Positions 29,142-40,208 are shown, numbered from the stretch's first letter. The stretch: 64,000 bases of DNA from Bog-756 sp963718405 (GCA_963718405.1 CAVQYZ010000002.1:186001-250000), one strand, 5' to 3'. Numbers and translations are program-made. The notes: generated from the letters alone by a model not told the origin.

Positions 29142-30164
29142 TCAGAGGATGCCGGTGAGTGCTCCCACCGGCATACGGAGGTCGGAGAGCATCTGGAGGT
29201 CCTCGTCGGCGGACCGGCCCAAGGTGGTCAGGTAGTTGCCCACGATGAGGGCGTTGATACCCGAGGTCATCCCCATCGACTGCAACTCCCGCAGGGTCAC
29301 CTCCCGACCGCCGGCGTAGCGCAGGATCACCCCGGGCAGTCCCAGCCGGAAGAGGGCGATCCACCGGATGGCCTCCCAGGCCGCTACCGGGTCCTCGTTG
29401 CCGAGCGGGGTGCCGGGTCTCGGGTTCAAGAAGTTGAGGGGGACCTCGGTGGGATCGAGCTCTTGGAGTTGGAGCAGGAGCTCGATCCGCTGTTCGTCAC
29501 TCTCGCCCATGCCGATCAGGGCCCCGCAGCACAGCTCCATGCCGTGGTGGCGCACCAGGCGGCAGGTGGCCTGGCGCTCGTCCCAGTCGTGGGTGGACAC
29601 CACCTGGGGGAAGAACGACTTGGACGTCTCCAGGTTGTGGTTGTAGCGGTGGACGCCGCCCTCGGCGAAGCGGCGGGCCTGCTCTTCGCTCAGGAGCCCG
29701 GCGCTGACCGCCACATTGAGGCCGGTCCGCTCGCGGATCAGCGGCACCAACTCCAGGAGCCGGACCATGGTCCGCTCGTCGGGGCCCCGTACCGCCAGGA
29801 CCAGGCAGAACTCGGAGGCCCCGGCGGCTTTGGTCTCCTCGGCCGCTCGAAGCACCTCGTCGGTATCGAGGAAGGGGGTGGCCTTGACCGGGCTGTCGAA
29901 CTGGGACGACTGGGAGCAGAAGTGGCAGTCCTCCGGGCACCCGCCCGTCTTGGCCGAGAGGATGCCCTCGACCTCGACCTCGGGCCCGCACCAGGCCAAA
30001 CGGACCTGGTGGGCCAGGGCGGCCAGCGAGGTGACCCACTCATCGGGGAGCTCGGCCAGGGAGGTGAGCTCGTCCCCGCTCAACAGGCGGCGCTCGTCGA
30101 GCAGGGCCACTTCGGCGGCGTGCAGGCGGGCGCGGGCCGTGGGCGAGTCGATCTCCGGGCGCAC
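29142..30164 (-). CDS. bioB: Biotin synthase
   Basis: Radical-SAM enzyme inserting sulfur into dethiobiotin. The [4Fe-4S] motif CxxxCxxC is at Cys76, Cys80 and Cys83 (GGCPEDCHFCSQS), with YNHNLETS, LNFLNPRPGTPLG and the C-terminal GREV segment that contributes a [2Fe-2S] ligand. Length 340 is normal. The start is GTG 30164. It forms a two-gene unit with bsaP; bioD is in this window at 18.8 kb but not linked. Confidence 0.95.
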   Translation of the reverse strand: MRPEIDSPTARARLHAAEVALLDERRLLSGDELTSLAELPDEWVTSLAALAHQVRLAWCGPEVEVEGILSAKTGGCPEDCHFCSQSSQFDSPVKATPFLDTDEVLRAAEETKAAGASEFCLVLAVRGPDERTMVRLLELVPLIRERTGLNVAVSAGLLSEEQARRFAEGGVHRYNHNLETSKSFFPQVVSTHDWDERQATCRLVRHHGMELCCGALIGMGESDEQRIELLLQLQELDPTEVPLNFLNPRPGTPLGNEDPVAAWEAIRWIALFRLGLPGVILRYAGGREVTLRELQSMGMTSGINALIVGNYLTTLGRSADEDLQMLSDLRMPVGALTGIL

Positions 30165-30301
30165 CGGCTCGGCCGATCGCCGGCTCCGATTGACGCGGAG
30201 AACGTGACGGTGGTACGGATGGGGGTGGAATCGCGGTCACCGGGCATGCCGTTACGGTAGTTGGCCCGGGATAGGACGCGAAAGACGACAGGGGGACCGC
30301 C

Positions 30302-31600
30302 GTGGCTTGGGATTTTTCCACCGAACCGGAGTTCGAGGAGCAACTGGCCTGGATGCGCCAGTTCGTGCACGACGAGATCTTCCCGCTCGAGACCCTGTCC
30401 CTCGAGTACGACGCCGTGATCGAGGCCATCAAGCCCCTGCAGGACCAGGTCAAGCAGCGGGGGCTGTGGGCCTCCCACCTGCCGCCCGAGCTCGGGGGAG
30501 GTGGGTTCGGCCAGGTCAAGCTGGGTCTGATGCATGAAATCCTCGGCCAGACCCCCTATGGGCCGGTGGTGTTCGGCAACAACGCCCCGGACTCGGGAAA
30601 CGCTGAGCTGCTGGCCATCGGCATCGAGTCGTCCGGACGGGAGGAGCAGCGGGAGAAGTGGTTGCTGCCCCTGCTGGACGGACGGATGCGCAGCGGGTTT
30701 TCGATGACCGAGCCGGGGGCCGGGGCCGATCCCACCATGATCACCACCTCGGCCGTCAAGGACGGGGACGAATGGGTGATCAACGGGCACAAGTGGTTCA
30801 CCAGCAACGGCTCCGTGGCCGACTTCCTCATCGTGATGGCGGTGACCAACCCGGACGTCCACCCCTACCAGGGGTGCTCGATGATCGTGGTCCCCGCCGA
30901 CGCCCCCGGGGTCGACATCGTCCGCGACGTGGCCACCATGGAGGACCCGGTGGAGCACTACGGGAAGTTCGGCGGGCACGCCGAGATCATCTACCGCGAG
31001 GTGCGGGTTCCCTACGAGAACCTGGTGGGACTGGAGGGCGAAGGGTTCGTGCTGGCCCAGAAGCGCCTGGGTCCCGGTCGCATCCATCACTGCATGCGCT
31101 GGCTGGGCCAGTCGCGGCGGGCCTTCGACATGTTGTGCGAGCGGGCGGTCTCCCGCACCACCCACCACTCGTTGCTGGCCGAGAAGCAGACCATTCAGAA
31201 CTGGGTGGCCGACTCCCTGGCCGAGATGACCGCCGCCCGCCTGATGACCCTCTACGCGGCGTGGAAGATGGACAACGAGGGGGCCTCGGCCGCCCGGGTG
31301 GAGATCGCCATGATCAAGTACTACGGGGCCGGGGTGCTCTACAACGTGATCGACCGGGCCATCCAGGTCCACGGAGCCCTGGGGTTCTCGACTGACCTGC
31401 CCCTCGAGCAGATGTACCGCAACGCCCGGGCGGCCCGCATCTACGACGGTCCGGACGAGGTCCACAAGGTGACCGTGGCTCGCCACACCCTCAAGGGCTA
31501 CAAGCCCATGGAGGTCCCGAGCGAGCACGTGCCCACCCGACGGGCGGAGGCCAAGGAGCGGTTCGCCTACCTGTTGGACCGCGAGACCGCCGACAGCTGA
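30302..31600 (+). CDS. Acyl-CoA dehydrogenase
   Basis: FAD-dependent acyl-CoA dehydrogenase of 432 residues. GFSMTEPGAGADPTMITTSA and INGHKWFTSNG form the flavin/substrate-binding loop; IQVHGALGFSTDLPLEQMYRNARAARIYDGPDE is the C-terminal domain with the catalytic region. Closest by pattern to the ACAD10/11-like group. GTG 30302 is preceded by AGGGGGA. It is complete, in contrast to the broken dehydrogenase at 17 kb. Confidence 0.93.
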   Translation: MAWDFSTEPEFEEQLAWMRQFVHDEIFPLETLSLEYDAVIEAIKPLQDQVKQRGLWASHLPPELGGGGFGQVKLGLMHEILGQTPYGPVVFGNNAPDSGNAELLAIGIESSGREEQREKWLLPLLDGRMRSGFSMTEPGAGADPTMITTSAVKDGDEWVINGHKWFTSNGSVADFLIVMAVTNPDVHPYQGCSMIVVPADAPGVDIVRDVATMEDPVEHYGKFGGHAEIIYREVRVPYENLVGLEGEGFVLAQKRLGPGRIHHCMRWLGQSRRAFDMLCERAVSRTTHHSLLAEKQTIQNWVADSLAEMTAARLMTLYAAWKMDNEGASAARVEIAMIKYYGAGVLYNVIDRAIQVHGALGFSTDLPLEQMYRNARAARIYDGPDEVHKVTVARHTLKGYKPMEVPSEHVPTRRAEAKERFAYLLDRETADS

Positions 31601-31727
31601 CCCCGCTGGCCTACCGGCCCGTCACCTGCCGCGCAGCCCGCGGGCTCCGGACCCGCCAACTGCTGACCCGCCACTGCTGACGTAGTGTGGTGGGTCCAAC
31701 GCTGTACGTGAACATTACGGGATATCC

Positions 31728-33632
31728 ATGCGATCTTCACCGACAGGGCGTCGACCACGGTTCAGCGTCTGTCTCCTGGTCTGCCTGGTGGCCATGCCGG
31801 TACTGCTCTTAGGGGTGGCCCCGGTCGGATCATCGGCTCCGGCCGGGGCCAGCACAGCCACAGCCAGCGCAGGGTGTCCCTACCAGGTGGCCCTTGCTCG
31901 CGCCGACGGCTCTGTCTCCACGCTCGGTCCTTCTGGCATTACCTGCCCCGCCCGGTACTACGGCTCGATGGCGGGCCAATCCCTCAACCAGCCCATCGTG
32001 GGCATGGCCTCCACTCCCGACGGAGGGGGCTACTGGTTGGTGGCGTCTGACGGCGGCATCTTCGCCTTCGGCAATGCCGTCTTCTATGGCTCAATGGGGG
32101 GCCAACCGCTCAACCAGTCCATCGTGGGCATGGCCTCCACTCCCGACGGAGGGGGCTACTGGTTGGTGGCGTCTGACGGCGGCATCTTCGCTTTCGGCAA
32201 CGCCCGCTTCTCCGGCTCCATGGGAGCGGTGCCCCTGAACGAGCCGGTGGTGGGCATGGCCACCGACGGGTCCACCGGCGGCTACTGGCTGGTGGCGGCG
32301 GACGGAGGGGTGTTCGCCTTCGACGCCCCGTTCTACGGATCGATGGGCGGCCAACATCTCAACGCCTCAGTGGCCTTCGTCACCGGGACCCCGGACAACG
32401 GTGGGTATCGGATGGTGGCCTCCGACGGGGGAGTGTTCGACTTCGGCGACGCCCGGTTCTTCGGGTCGGCCGCTGACGCCGGCAGCAGTGGTTGGGAAGC
32501 CTTGACCCCCACTCCCGACGGCGGCGGTTACTGGCTGTTCTCCGGGTCTTCGATACAGGCCTTCGGCGATGCCGCCTCCAGTCTGGCCATGACAGCCGGG
32601 AACATCAGCAGCGCCACCGTCGTGGGTGCGGCCACCCTCGGCGCAGGGACGGGGACGGGCAAGTCCTCTGCCGGCGGGTGGTTCAACGCCGTCTCCTGTC
32701 CCAACACGTCCATGTGCATGGCGGTGGGCTGGACCGGTACAGGAGCTGGCCTGGTTGAGGTATCCACCGACGGGGCCAGAACCTTCCAGAGCGTGGCCAT
32801 CCCGATCCACACCCCCATGCTGTCTGCGGTGACCTGCCTGTCTGCGGTGCGGTGCCTGGCGGTCGGCCGGAACACCATCTTGTCCACCGACGACGCCGGG
32901 AGTAGCTGGACGTCGAGCCGCGGCGGCACCCTCCTGACCGGTGTGGCCTGCCAAAGCACCACCCACTGCATGGCCGTCGGAGAGTCGTCCAACATCCATA
33001 TCCGCTCGTTCATCTATACGACCAACGGTCGGACCTGGTCGAAGTCGGCGGCTCCGCCCGGGGGCGTGGCCAACGGCGTGTCGTGTGTCCGCACCGCTTG
33101 TATCACCGCCGGTTGGAGCCCCTTTGTCAGCACTGACGGTGGCCGGACCTGGAAGGTGAAGGGTGTGTTCGGAGGCTCCGTCTCCGCCGAGCTCCTGGGC
33201 GTCAGTTGCATCCCCGGTACCGGTACCTGCCTGCTGGTCGGATCGGGGGCCCACGACAGCACCGCCGGCGAGTTGGTGGTAACCAACAACAGCGGGGGGT
33301 CCTTCGTCAACAAGAGCTCCGTGCTCCCGCGGTCGACCGGGACGGCCGCCGAAGTCTCTTGTAGCGCACCGGGGCGATGCGGGATCGCCGGTTACCCCGC
33401 ACTTTTCCTGTGGTCGGGGACTTCCGGAAGGTCGTGGTTGAAACATCCCGGTCCGAGCGGTTTAGACAACCCCAACGCCGGCTACCCCCACCTGACCGAT
33501 CTGGGCATCTCCTGCCCTTCATCGGGTTGGTGCGTGGTCGTGGGACACCGCCAGAATGACCCCGCCATCGGGGCCGCTGCTGCGGTCACCACCAATGCCG
33601 GCTCTACCTGGACGGCATCGGTGACCCAGTGA
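31728..33632 (+). CDS. Secreted repeat protein: 42-residue propeller-type repeats plus BNR/Ycf48-like repeats
   Basis: A signal peptide (SVCLLVCLVAMPVLLLGVAP, about 13-32) precedes about six repeats of 42 residues (about 75-290) with the core GYWLVASDGGIFAFG and FxGSMGG. The second half (about 315-634) has repeats of the BNR/sortilin type (ISCPSSGWCVVVG, SCPNTSMCMAVGW, STDGARTFQSV, TNNSGGSF). Both parts should fold as beta propellers outside the cell, possibly binding sugars or surfaces. Several cysteine pairs fit an exported protein. The start is ATG 31728. Ligand unknown. Confidence 0.8.
   Translation: MRSSPTGRRPRFSVCLLVCLVAMPVLLLGVAPVGSSAPAGASTATASAGCPYQVALARADGSVSTLGPSGITCPARYYGSMAGQSLNQPIVGMASTPDGGGYWLVASDGGIFAFGNAVFYGSMGGQPLNQSIVGMASTPDGGGYWLVASDGGIFAFGNARFSGSMGAVPLNEPVVGMATDGSTGGYWLVAADGGVFAFDAPFYGSMGGQHLNASVAFVTGTPDNGGYRMVASDGGVFDFGDARFFGSAADAGSSGWEALTPTPDGGGYWLFSGSSIQAFGDAASSLAMTAGNISSATVVGAATLGAGTGTGKSSAGGWFNAVSCPNTSMCMAVGWTGTGAGLVEVSTDGARTFQSVAIPIHTPMLSAVTCLSAVRCLAVGRNTILSTDDAGSSWTSSRGGTLLTGVACQSTTHCMAVGESSNIHIRSFIYTTNGRTWSKSAAPPGGVANGVSCVRTACITAGWSPFVSTDGGRTWKVKGVFGGSVSAELLGVSCIPGTGTCLLVGSGAHDSTAGELVVTNNSGGSFVNKSSVLPRSTGTAAEVSCSAPGRCGIAGYPALFLWSGTSGRSWLKHPGPSGLDNPNAGYPHLTDLGISCPSSGWCVVVGHRQNDPAIGAAAAVTTNAGSTWTASVTQ
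31992..32206. repeat. Near-identical DNA repeat inside the secreted repeat gene
   Basis: About 88 bases starting at 31992 recur from 32118 with only a few changes, a period of 126 bases or 42 codons. The other protein repeats differ much more at DNA level, so this pair is a recent duplication or gene-conversion product. Confidence 0.85.
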
Positions 33633-33719
33633 ACCGGGGAGTCTGTAGGCCGCAGCCCTATAGCCGGCAGCTCCAGTGGGCCGGAACCTATTGAGCGGCG
33701 GCCTCGGTGGCCGGGAACC

Positions 33720-35168
<1,449 letters not shown>

Positions 35169-35251
35169 GGTGGCTCCTTACTCTTTGGTTTTCTGGATTC
35201 GGTGCCCGGCCACCGTGGGGGCCGGAACTAGTGGGCGAGGGCAGCGCGACT

Positions 35252-35325
35252 CCGGTTGGTCCAGGCCCGGTCCTGCCACCGGGAGGGGTCCTGCGCCCCA
35301 GTTCACGTTGACCAACCGGTTCACG
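35252..35325 (-). promoter_or_regulatory. Three-way-junction leader RNA candidate upstream of ahcY
   Basis: On the minus strand a perfect 10-bp stem, CCGGTTGGTC with GACCAACCGG (35310-35319 and 35252-35261), encloses two hairpins. One is GGGG/CCCC (35285-35299) and the other CCCGGT/ACCGGG (35266-35283). The two hairpin regions share the octamer GCAGGACC, and CGTGAAC occurs twice at the 5' side, 18 bases apart. A tree of perfect stems in the untranslated leader of a SAM-cycle gene suggests a riboswitch or other regulatory RNA. The known SAH-riboswitch core (GAGGAGCGCUGC) is not present, and SAM-I/IV cores were not recognised. Confidence 0.5.
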
Positions 35326-35390
35326 CTCCCTAAATGCTAGCCGAACCACCCATTGCCACCCCCGGAGGCGAAGGAGCCGGGGGTCTCGTC

Positions 35391-35431
35391 CGGTTCAAGG
35401 AGGGTGGGTCCGGCCCGCAGGACCCGAACCG
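35391..35431 (+). other. Stem-loop in the gap between ahcY and the beta-helix lipoprotein gene
   Basis: CGGTTC (35391-35396) pairs with GAACCG (35426-35431), and inside it GGGTCC (35406-35411) with GGACCC (35420-35425). The octamer GCAGGACC seen twice in the ahcY leader occurs here a third time, on the plus strand (35417-35424). The rest of the 370-base gap shows no gene. The element could belong to the leader of the lipoprotein gene. Confidence 0.4.
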
Positions 35432-35538
35432 CAGTCTCGGGCGGAAGGTCCGGTACCATCAGCTGGCGCGTTCGGCCGTAACCAGACGGCAGGCCGCCAA
35501 ACGGGGAACATGGGGAGGGGCGGAATGGGGGAGAGCCA

Positions 35539-37174
35539 GTGGCGAGAGACCGACGTGGCGTACTTGTGGCCGGAGCCTGCCTGGTAGCCGGCGTCCTGCT
35601 GGCCGCCTGTAGCTCCTCGAGCGGGACGGCGTCAGCGGGCACCAGCAGCTCCGTGCTGCTGGTCGGGACGTTCCATGGCCACGCCGGTTCCTATCGGACC
35701 ATCCAGGCGGCGGTCGACGCGGCCAAGCCCGGAGACTGGATCCTGGTGGCGCCGGGCGACTACCACGAGGATGCGGACGAGTCCGGCGCCCATACCGACC
35801 CCTCTGACGGGGATACCGGTGGGGTGTTGATCACCACCTCGGGCCTTCACCTGCGGGGGATGGACCGCTCCTCGGTGATCGTCGACGGCACCAAGGCGGG
35901 CTCTCCGGCGTGCAGCGCCAACCCGGCTGATCAGAACTTCGGCGCCGTGGGGCCGAACGGACAGGCGGTCGGTCGCAATGGGATCCTCATCTGGAAGGCC
36001 GACCACGTGTCCGTCGAGAACCTGACCGTGTGCAACTTCTTGGGAGGCACCGGTGATGGCGGCAACGAGGTCTGGTGGAACGGCGGGGACGGGAGCGGGA
36101 AGATCGGCCTCACCGGTTACACCGGGGCAGTACCTGACGGCGACCTCCACCTTCTTCAGCCACACGGGTACCCCGACCCAGCAGGAGGCCACCGCGGCCG
36201 AGTACGGAATCTTCTCGTCCAACTCGCAGGGGCCGTCCGGATGGAATCAGCTGTATGCCAGCAACTTCAACGACTCGGGCATGTACGTCGGGGCCTGCCA
36301 CCAACTCTGCGACGTCACCATCGACCACGCATGGATGGAGTACAACGCCCTCGGCTACTCCGGTACCAACTCGGGTGGAGCGGTAGTCATCGAGCACTCG
36401 CAGTTCGACAACAACCAGGACGGGATCGACACCAACACCCAGATCAACGGAGACCCTCCGGCGCCGCAGAACGGGGAGTGCCCGAACAACGGGATCAGTC
36501 CGATCACCCACACCCACTCCTGCTGGGTGTTCATCCACAACTACTCCCATAACAACAACAACCCCAACGTCCCCGAGGCCGGAAACGCCGCCGCCGGGCC
36601 CATCGGAACCGGGATGACCCTGTCGGGTGGGCGCAACGACACGGTGATGGACAACACCTTCGTCGACAACGGCGCCTGGGGGTTCTTGATGGTCCCGTAC
36701 CCCGACTCCGGGACGCCCTCGTTGGGCCAGAGCTGTTCGAAGACGGGCGGGGTCGAGGAGTCCGGCCTCGGTTGCGTGTACGACCCAGAGGGCGACGCCT
36801 TGTTGCACAACACCTTCAGCCACAACGGGTACTTCGGCAATGCCAGCAACTCCGACTACGGGCAGATCGTCTTCACCAAGGGCCAACCCCAGAACTGCTT
36901 CGCCGGGAACATCGCGCCCAACGGGAGCGCGCCGGCCAATCTTGAGCAGATCCAGCCGACCTGCGGGAAGATCACCACAGCGGCCAACACCGGTGGTCCG
37001 TTGCTCGATCAGGTCCTGTGTGACACCGGCTTCGGCTCGTGTCCGGCCGGCGCCGTTTACCCCAAGCACACCGGCGTGGTCATGCACCCGTTGCCCAAGG
37101 CACTGCCGACCATGCCTGATCCCTGTTCCGGGGTACCCGCCAATGCCTGGTGCCCCGGAGGTAAGCCGCTCTGA
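35539..37174 (+). CDS. Right-handed beta-helix lipoprotein, one frameshift
   Basis: Secreted, lipid-anchored protein: signal peptide with lipobox LLAAC (Cys about 25). The N-terminal SYRTIQAAVDAAKPGDWILVAPGDY is the first turn of a parallel beta-helix (pectate-lyase-like), followed by many short repeats with NTF, NNQDGID and SHNGYFGNAS. Near 36121 one extra base in a GGGG run breaks the frame. The first part reads to IGLTGYTG; the other frame continues GQYLTATSTFFSHTG and runs to the end (WCPGGKPL). Read through, it has about 544 residues. It may act on or bind polysaccharide, fitting the convergent GH3 gene. Confidence 0.75.
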
Positions 37175-37184
37175 GGCCGGTCCC

Positions 37185-40100
37185 TCAGGGAGCCGGCATA
37201 GATGTCGACAACGGCAGGTCCGAGGACGACTGACCCACCGACAGCTGGTAGCGACCAGGGACGGTGGTCCAACCTCCGTTGAGGTAGGCCTGGAAGGCCG
37301 TTGTGGGTACGAAGAGAGACACCGTCCGGCTCCGTCCGGGTCGGAGGGTCACCGGGTAGAACGCCGCCAACTGCGCTGGTGGCTCGCCCGCCTCGGCGGG
37401 ATAGGTCAGGTAGGCCTGGGGAACATCCGTGCCGGCCACCCTCCCGGTATTGGTCACCTTCACCGTCAGGGTCACTCCGGTTCGTGTATGACTGGCAGTC
37501 AGTCCCTTGAGGGAGAAGGTGGTGTACGAGAGCCCGTATCCGAAGGGGAACAGGGGCTGGATGTGGTGGGCATGGTCGTAGCGGTAGCCGACGTCCAGCC
37601 CCTCGGTGAAGGACGAGTTCCGGTTGATGCCGGGCCATTGGGCGGCGGTGTGGATCGCCGACTGACCATCGGTGGTGGGGAACGTGATCGGCAGCCTCCC
37701 GGAGGGGTCGACATGTCCGAAGAGGACGGCGGCGATGGCGTTCCCGTCTTCCTGACCGGGGTACCAGGCCTCGATGACACCGGCCACGTGCTTCAGCCAC
37801 GGCATGAGCGCCGGGCCACCGGTATTGAGGACCACTACCGTATGGGGGTTGGCCGCGGCGACTGCCGAGATCAGGTCGTTTTCGTCCCCTGGGAGCAACA
37901 GGGTGGAACGATCGGAGCCCTCGGCTTCGTAGTCGCCGACGAAGACAACGGCCACCGCGGCCTTGCGGGCGGCCGCCACGGCGGCGTCGATCTGGCCGCC
38001 CACGTAACTCCAACCCAGCGTCAGTGGAGCAAAGCTGCCGGTGGGGACGCCCAAGGTCGTGGCGGCGCCGAAGGGGTCCCAGTGCAGGGAGAGCCGATAA
38101 CGCTGGTGGGCCCTGAGCGGCACTGTCGCCGACCACAGGGAGTGGTTCAGCCCGATCATGTCGGAGACGACCGGCACACCGTTGAGTGAAAGGCCGACCG
38201 CTCCGCTCCCCTGGAGTGACAAGGTGTACAGGCCGCTGCGCGGAGGAGTGAGTCCACCGGTCCAGGTGGCGGTGGCGTTGGACCACCCAGGCGGCAGTTC
38301 GATACGGGAGCGGTTGGTGATGATGGCGCCCCCCAGGTCCAGCGGGCCGGTCACGGGTGGATGGGCACCGTGGAGTCGGTCCACCGGAGCGGTCGGGGTC
38401 ACGGGCGGGAGAGCCTGGCTGGTGTTTGGGTTGGGCGAGACCTCGGCATTGATGTTGGGTTCGGTGATGCGGATCGACCGCACCGCTCCACCGGAGAGAA
38501 TCACCGCACTGGAGCTCGCCGCAGCCCCGGACTTCGCCACCGCGGACTTCGCCACCGCCCCGGACTTCACTGTCGCACCCGAGCGTGCTGTGCCCCCCGA
38601 CCGCGTCGCGGTACCGGGGGGCGTTCCGGCCACAGGCCTTGTGCCGATGACCGGTTGTTTGACGCCAGCCCGCGGCGGGGCCGAGCCCGGGCCGGCCCTG
38701 GTCAGGGTGAGGGTGAGCCCGTGGCCGCCGCCCGATGCCGGAGTGAGCAGGTCGGTGGGAAGGGGCGGAAGGTTTCCGGTCGTGCTCCCACCGTTGGAAT
38801 AGGTGACCGAGGCACCAGCACCCGCCAGTCGCCGGATGGCGGTGAGGGGCGTGGACGTGAATGTTGGGTCCACCTGTGAGCTGCCGAAGCCGGTGGTCAC
38901 CGGGTCTGTTGAGGCGTCGGCCCCGATGACGGCCACCGACCGGGCTCGGGGACCGAGCAGGGGAAGCACCGAGCCGGTGTCCTTCAGCAGCACCGCGGAA
39001 TGCTCGGCAGAGGACAGGGCAACGTTCGTGTGCCCTGTCGAGTCCACCGGATCTCCCGGTGCGCCGGAAGCCTTTCCGCCCACCAGCCCGTGGGCGAACA
39101 TCTCGGTCAGGACCTGGGTCACCGCGGTGTCCACTACCGACACCGCCAGCTGGTGCTGTTGGACCAGGACAGCCAGTTGGCTCACGTCGACCGGTTTGAG
39201 GAGGTCGGTCCCGGCGCGGAGGGCGGCGACCGGGTCGTGTACCGCCCCGAGGTCCGACCGTACGAATCCGGTGAACCCCCACGTCCGCAACAGACCAAGC
39301 AACGGAGAGGACTGGCACTGGTACGTGCCATTCAGCTTGGGGTAGGCGCACATGATGGACGAGACGTGGGCCTGGGTGACGGCGGCCTTGAACGGCGGGA
39401 GGTAGATCTCTTCGAGGGCGCGCTGGGACACCACGTCGTTGAGAGTGCTCCGGTTGGTCTCCTGGGTGTAAACGGCGAAGTGCTTGGCCATGGCCATGGC
39501 CCCGGTCGACTGGATTCCCTCGATCTCGCCGACTCCCATGGCCGACACCAACAGCGGGTCCTCGCCGAAGCTCTCCCAGGCCCGCCCGGCCTCGGGAACC
39601 CGCTCGACGTTGAGGTTGGGCCCCTGGATGACGTCGATGCCCTGGCCCAGGGCCTCGGAGCCCATCACTCTTCCGTAGGCACGGGCCATGGCGGTGTCGA
39701 AGGTGGCTCCGAGCCCCACTGGAGCGGGCAGTTGGGTGACGTTGTCCGCCCCGAAGGACACACCCTGGGGGCCGTCCTGGAGCGTGAGCGGCGGGATGCA
39801 GAGCCGGCGAACTCCGCTGTTGATGTTCTGGCGGATGTCGGTTTGGATGAGGTCAATCTCCCCCAACTTCTCGAAGAGGGTCATCCGTCGGACCACCAGG
39901 GCGGCCAGGGCGACCGGTGACTGGTGGTGCGCCATGGCGGTCTGGAGCCAGGGGCACCCGTCCAACCGGGCCAACCGGACGGGGTCGGTGCCGCCGGAGC
40001 TCGGTGCGGCTCCGGGGCCGGCCCCACCCACGGTGACCGCGGTGATCTGGTCGGCCAGCCGGTCCGACGCCGGGCTATTGGCCAGCAGGAGTACCAGGAC

Positions 40101-40208
40101 GGCGAAGAGCATGGCCGCCACTGGAAGGAGGAACCGGGCTCGGAGCAGTCCCGACCGGGGTCTTCGGGGTGGCTTGTTGGCAGTGTTGTTCACGGGCTCG
40201 GCGGCCAA
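37185..40208 (-). CDS. Glycoside hydrolase family 3 beta-glycosidase with PA14-like insert
   Basis: Large (1007-residue) membrane-anchored or exported GH3 enzyme. A single hydrophobic segment (about 24-45) follows a basic start. The GH3 barrel holds VRSDLGAVHD with the nucleophile Asp319, and KHFAVYTQETNR upstream. The second domain follows (VAVIGADAST, then VVFVGDYEAEG). Between the parts of that domain sit a low-complexity run of KSGA-type repeats (about 540-570) and a PA14-like carbohydrate-binding insert (about 610-715). A fibronectin-III-like domain closes the protein (VTNTGRVAGTDVPQAY). The substrate is probably a beta-glucoside or oligosaccharide; the exact linkage is unknown. The stop lies 10 bases from the convergent lipoprotein gene. 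Confidence 0.9.
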   Translation of the reverse strand: MAAEPVNNTANKPPRRPRSGLLRARFLLPVAAMLFAVLVLLLANSPASDRLADQITAVTVGGAGPGAAPSSGGTDPVRLARLDGCPWLQTAMAHHQSPVALAALVVRRMTLFEKLGEIDLIQTDIRQNINSGVRRLCIPPLTLQDGPQGVSFGADNVTQLPAPVGLGATFDTAMARAYGRVMGSEALGQGIDVIQGPNLNVERVPEAGRAWESFGEDPLLVSAMGVGEIEGIQSTGAMAMAKHFAVYTQETNRSTLNDVVSQRALEEIYLPPFKAAVTQAHVSSIMCAYPKLNGTYQCQSSPLLGLLRTWGFTGFVRSDLGAVHDPVAALRAGTDLLKPVDVSQLAVLVQQHQLAVSVVDTAVTQVLTEMFAHGLVGGKASGAPGDPVDSTGHTNVALSSAEHSAVLLKDTGSVLPLLGPRARSVAVIGADASTDPVTTGFGSSQVDPTFTSTPLTAIRRLAGAGASVTYSNGGSTTGNLPPLPTDLLTPASGGGHGLTLTLTRAGPGSAPPRAGVKQPVIGTRPVAGTPPGTATRSGGTARSGATVKSGAVAKSAVAKSGAAASSSAVILSGGAVRSIRITEPNINAEVSPNPNTSQALPPVTPTAPVDRLHGAHPPVTGPLDLGGAIITNRSRIELPPGWSNATATWTGGLTPPRSGLYTLSLQGSGAVGLSLNGVPVVSDMIGLNHSLWSATVPLRAHQRYRLSLHWDPFGAATTLGVPTGSFAPLTLGWSYVGGQIDAAVAAARKAAVAVVFVGDYEAEGSDRSTLLLPGDENDLISAVAAANPHTVVVLNTGGPALMPWLKHVAGVIEAWYPGQEDGNAIAAVLFGHVDPSGRLPITFPTTDGQSAIHTAAQWPGINRNSSFTEGLDVGYRYDHAHHIQPLFPFGYGLSYTTFSLKGLTASHTRTGVTLTVKVTNTGRVAGTDVPQAYLTYPAEAGEPPAQLAAFYPVTLRPGRSRTVSLFVPTTAFQAYLNGGWTTVPGRYQLSVGQSSSDLPLSTSMPAP

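Noticed and set aside
35252..35340. Known SAH or SAM riboswitch before ahcY
   Set aside because: The conserved cores of these classes were looked for and not seen; only generic strong stems are present, so no class name is given.
37057..39351. A 764-codon minus-strand frame overlapping the GH3 gene
   Set aside because: Arginine/proline-rich shadow; the GH3 frame on the same strand holds the conserved domains.
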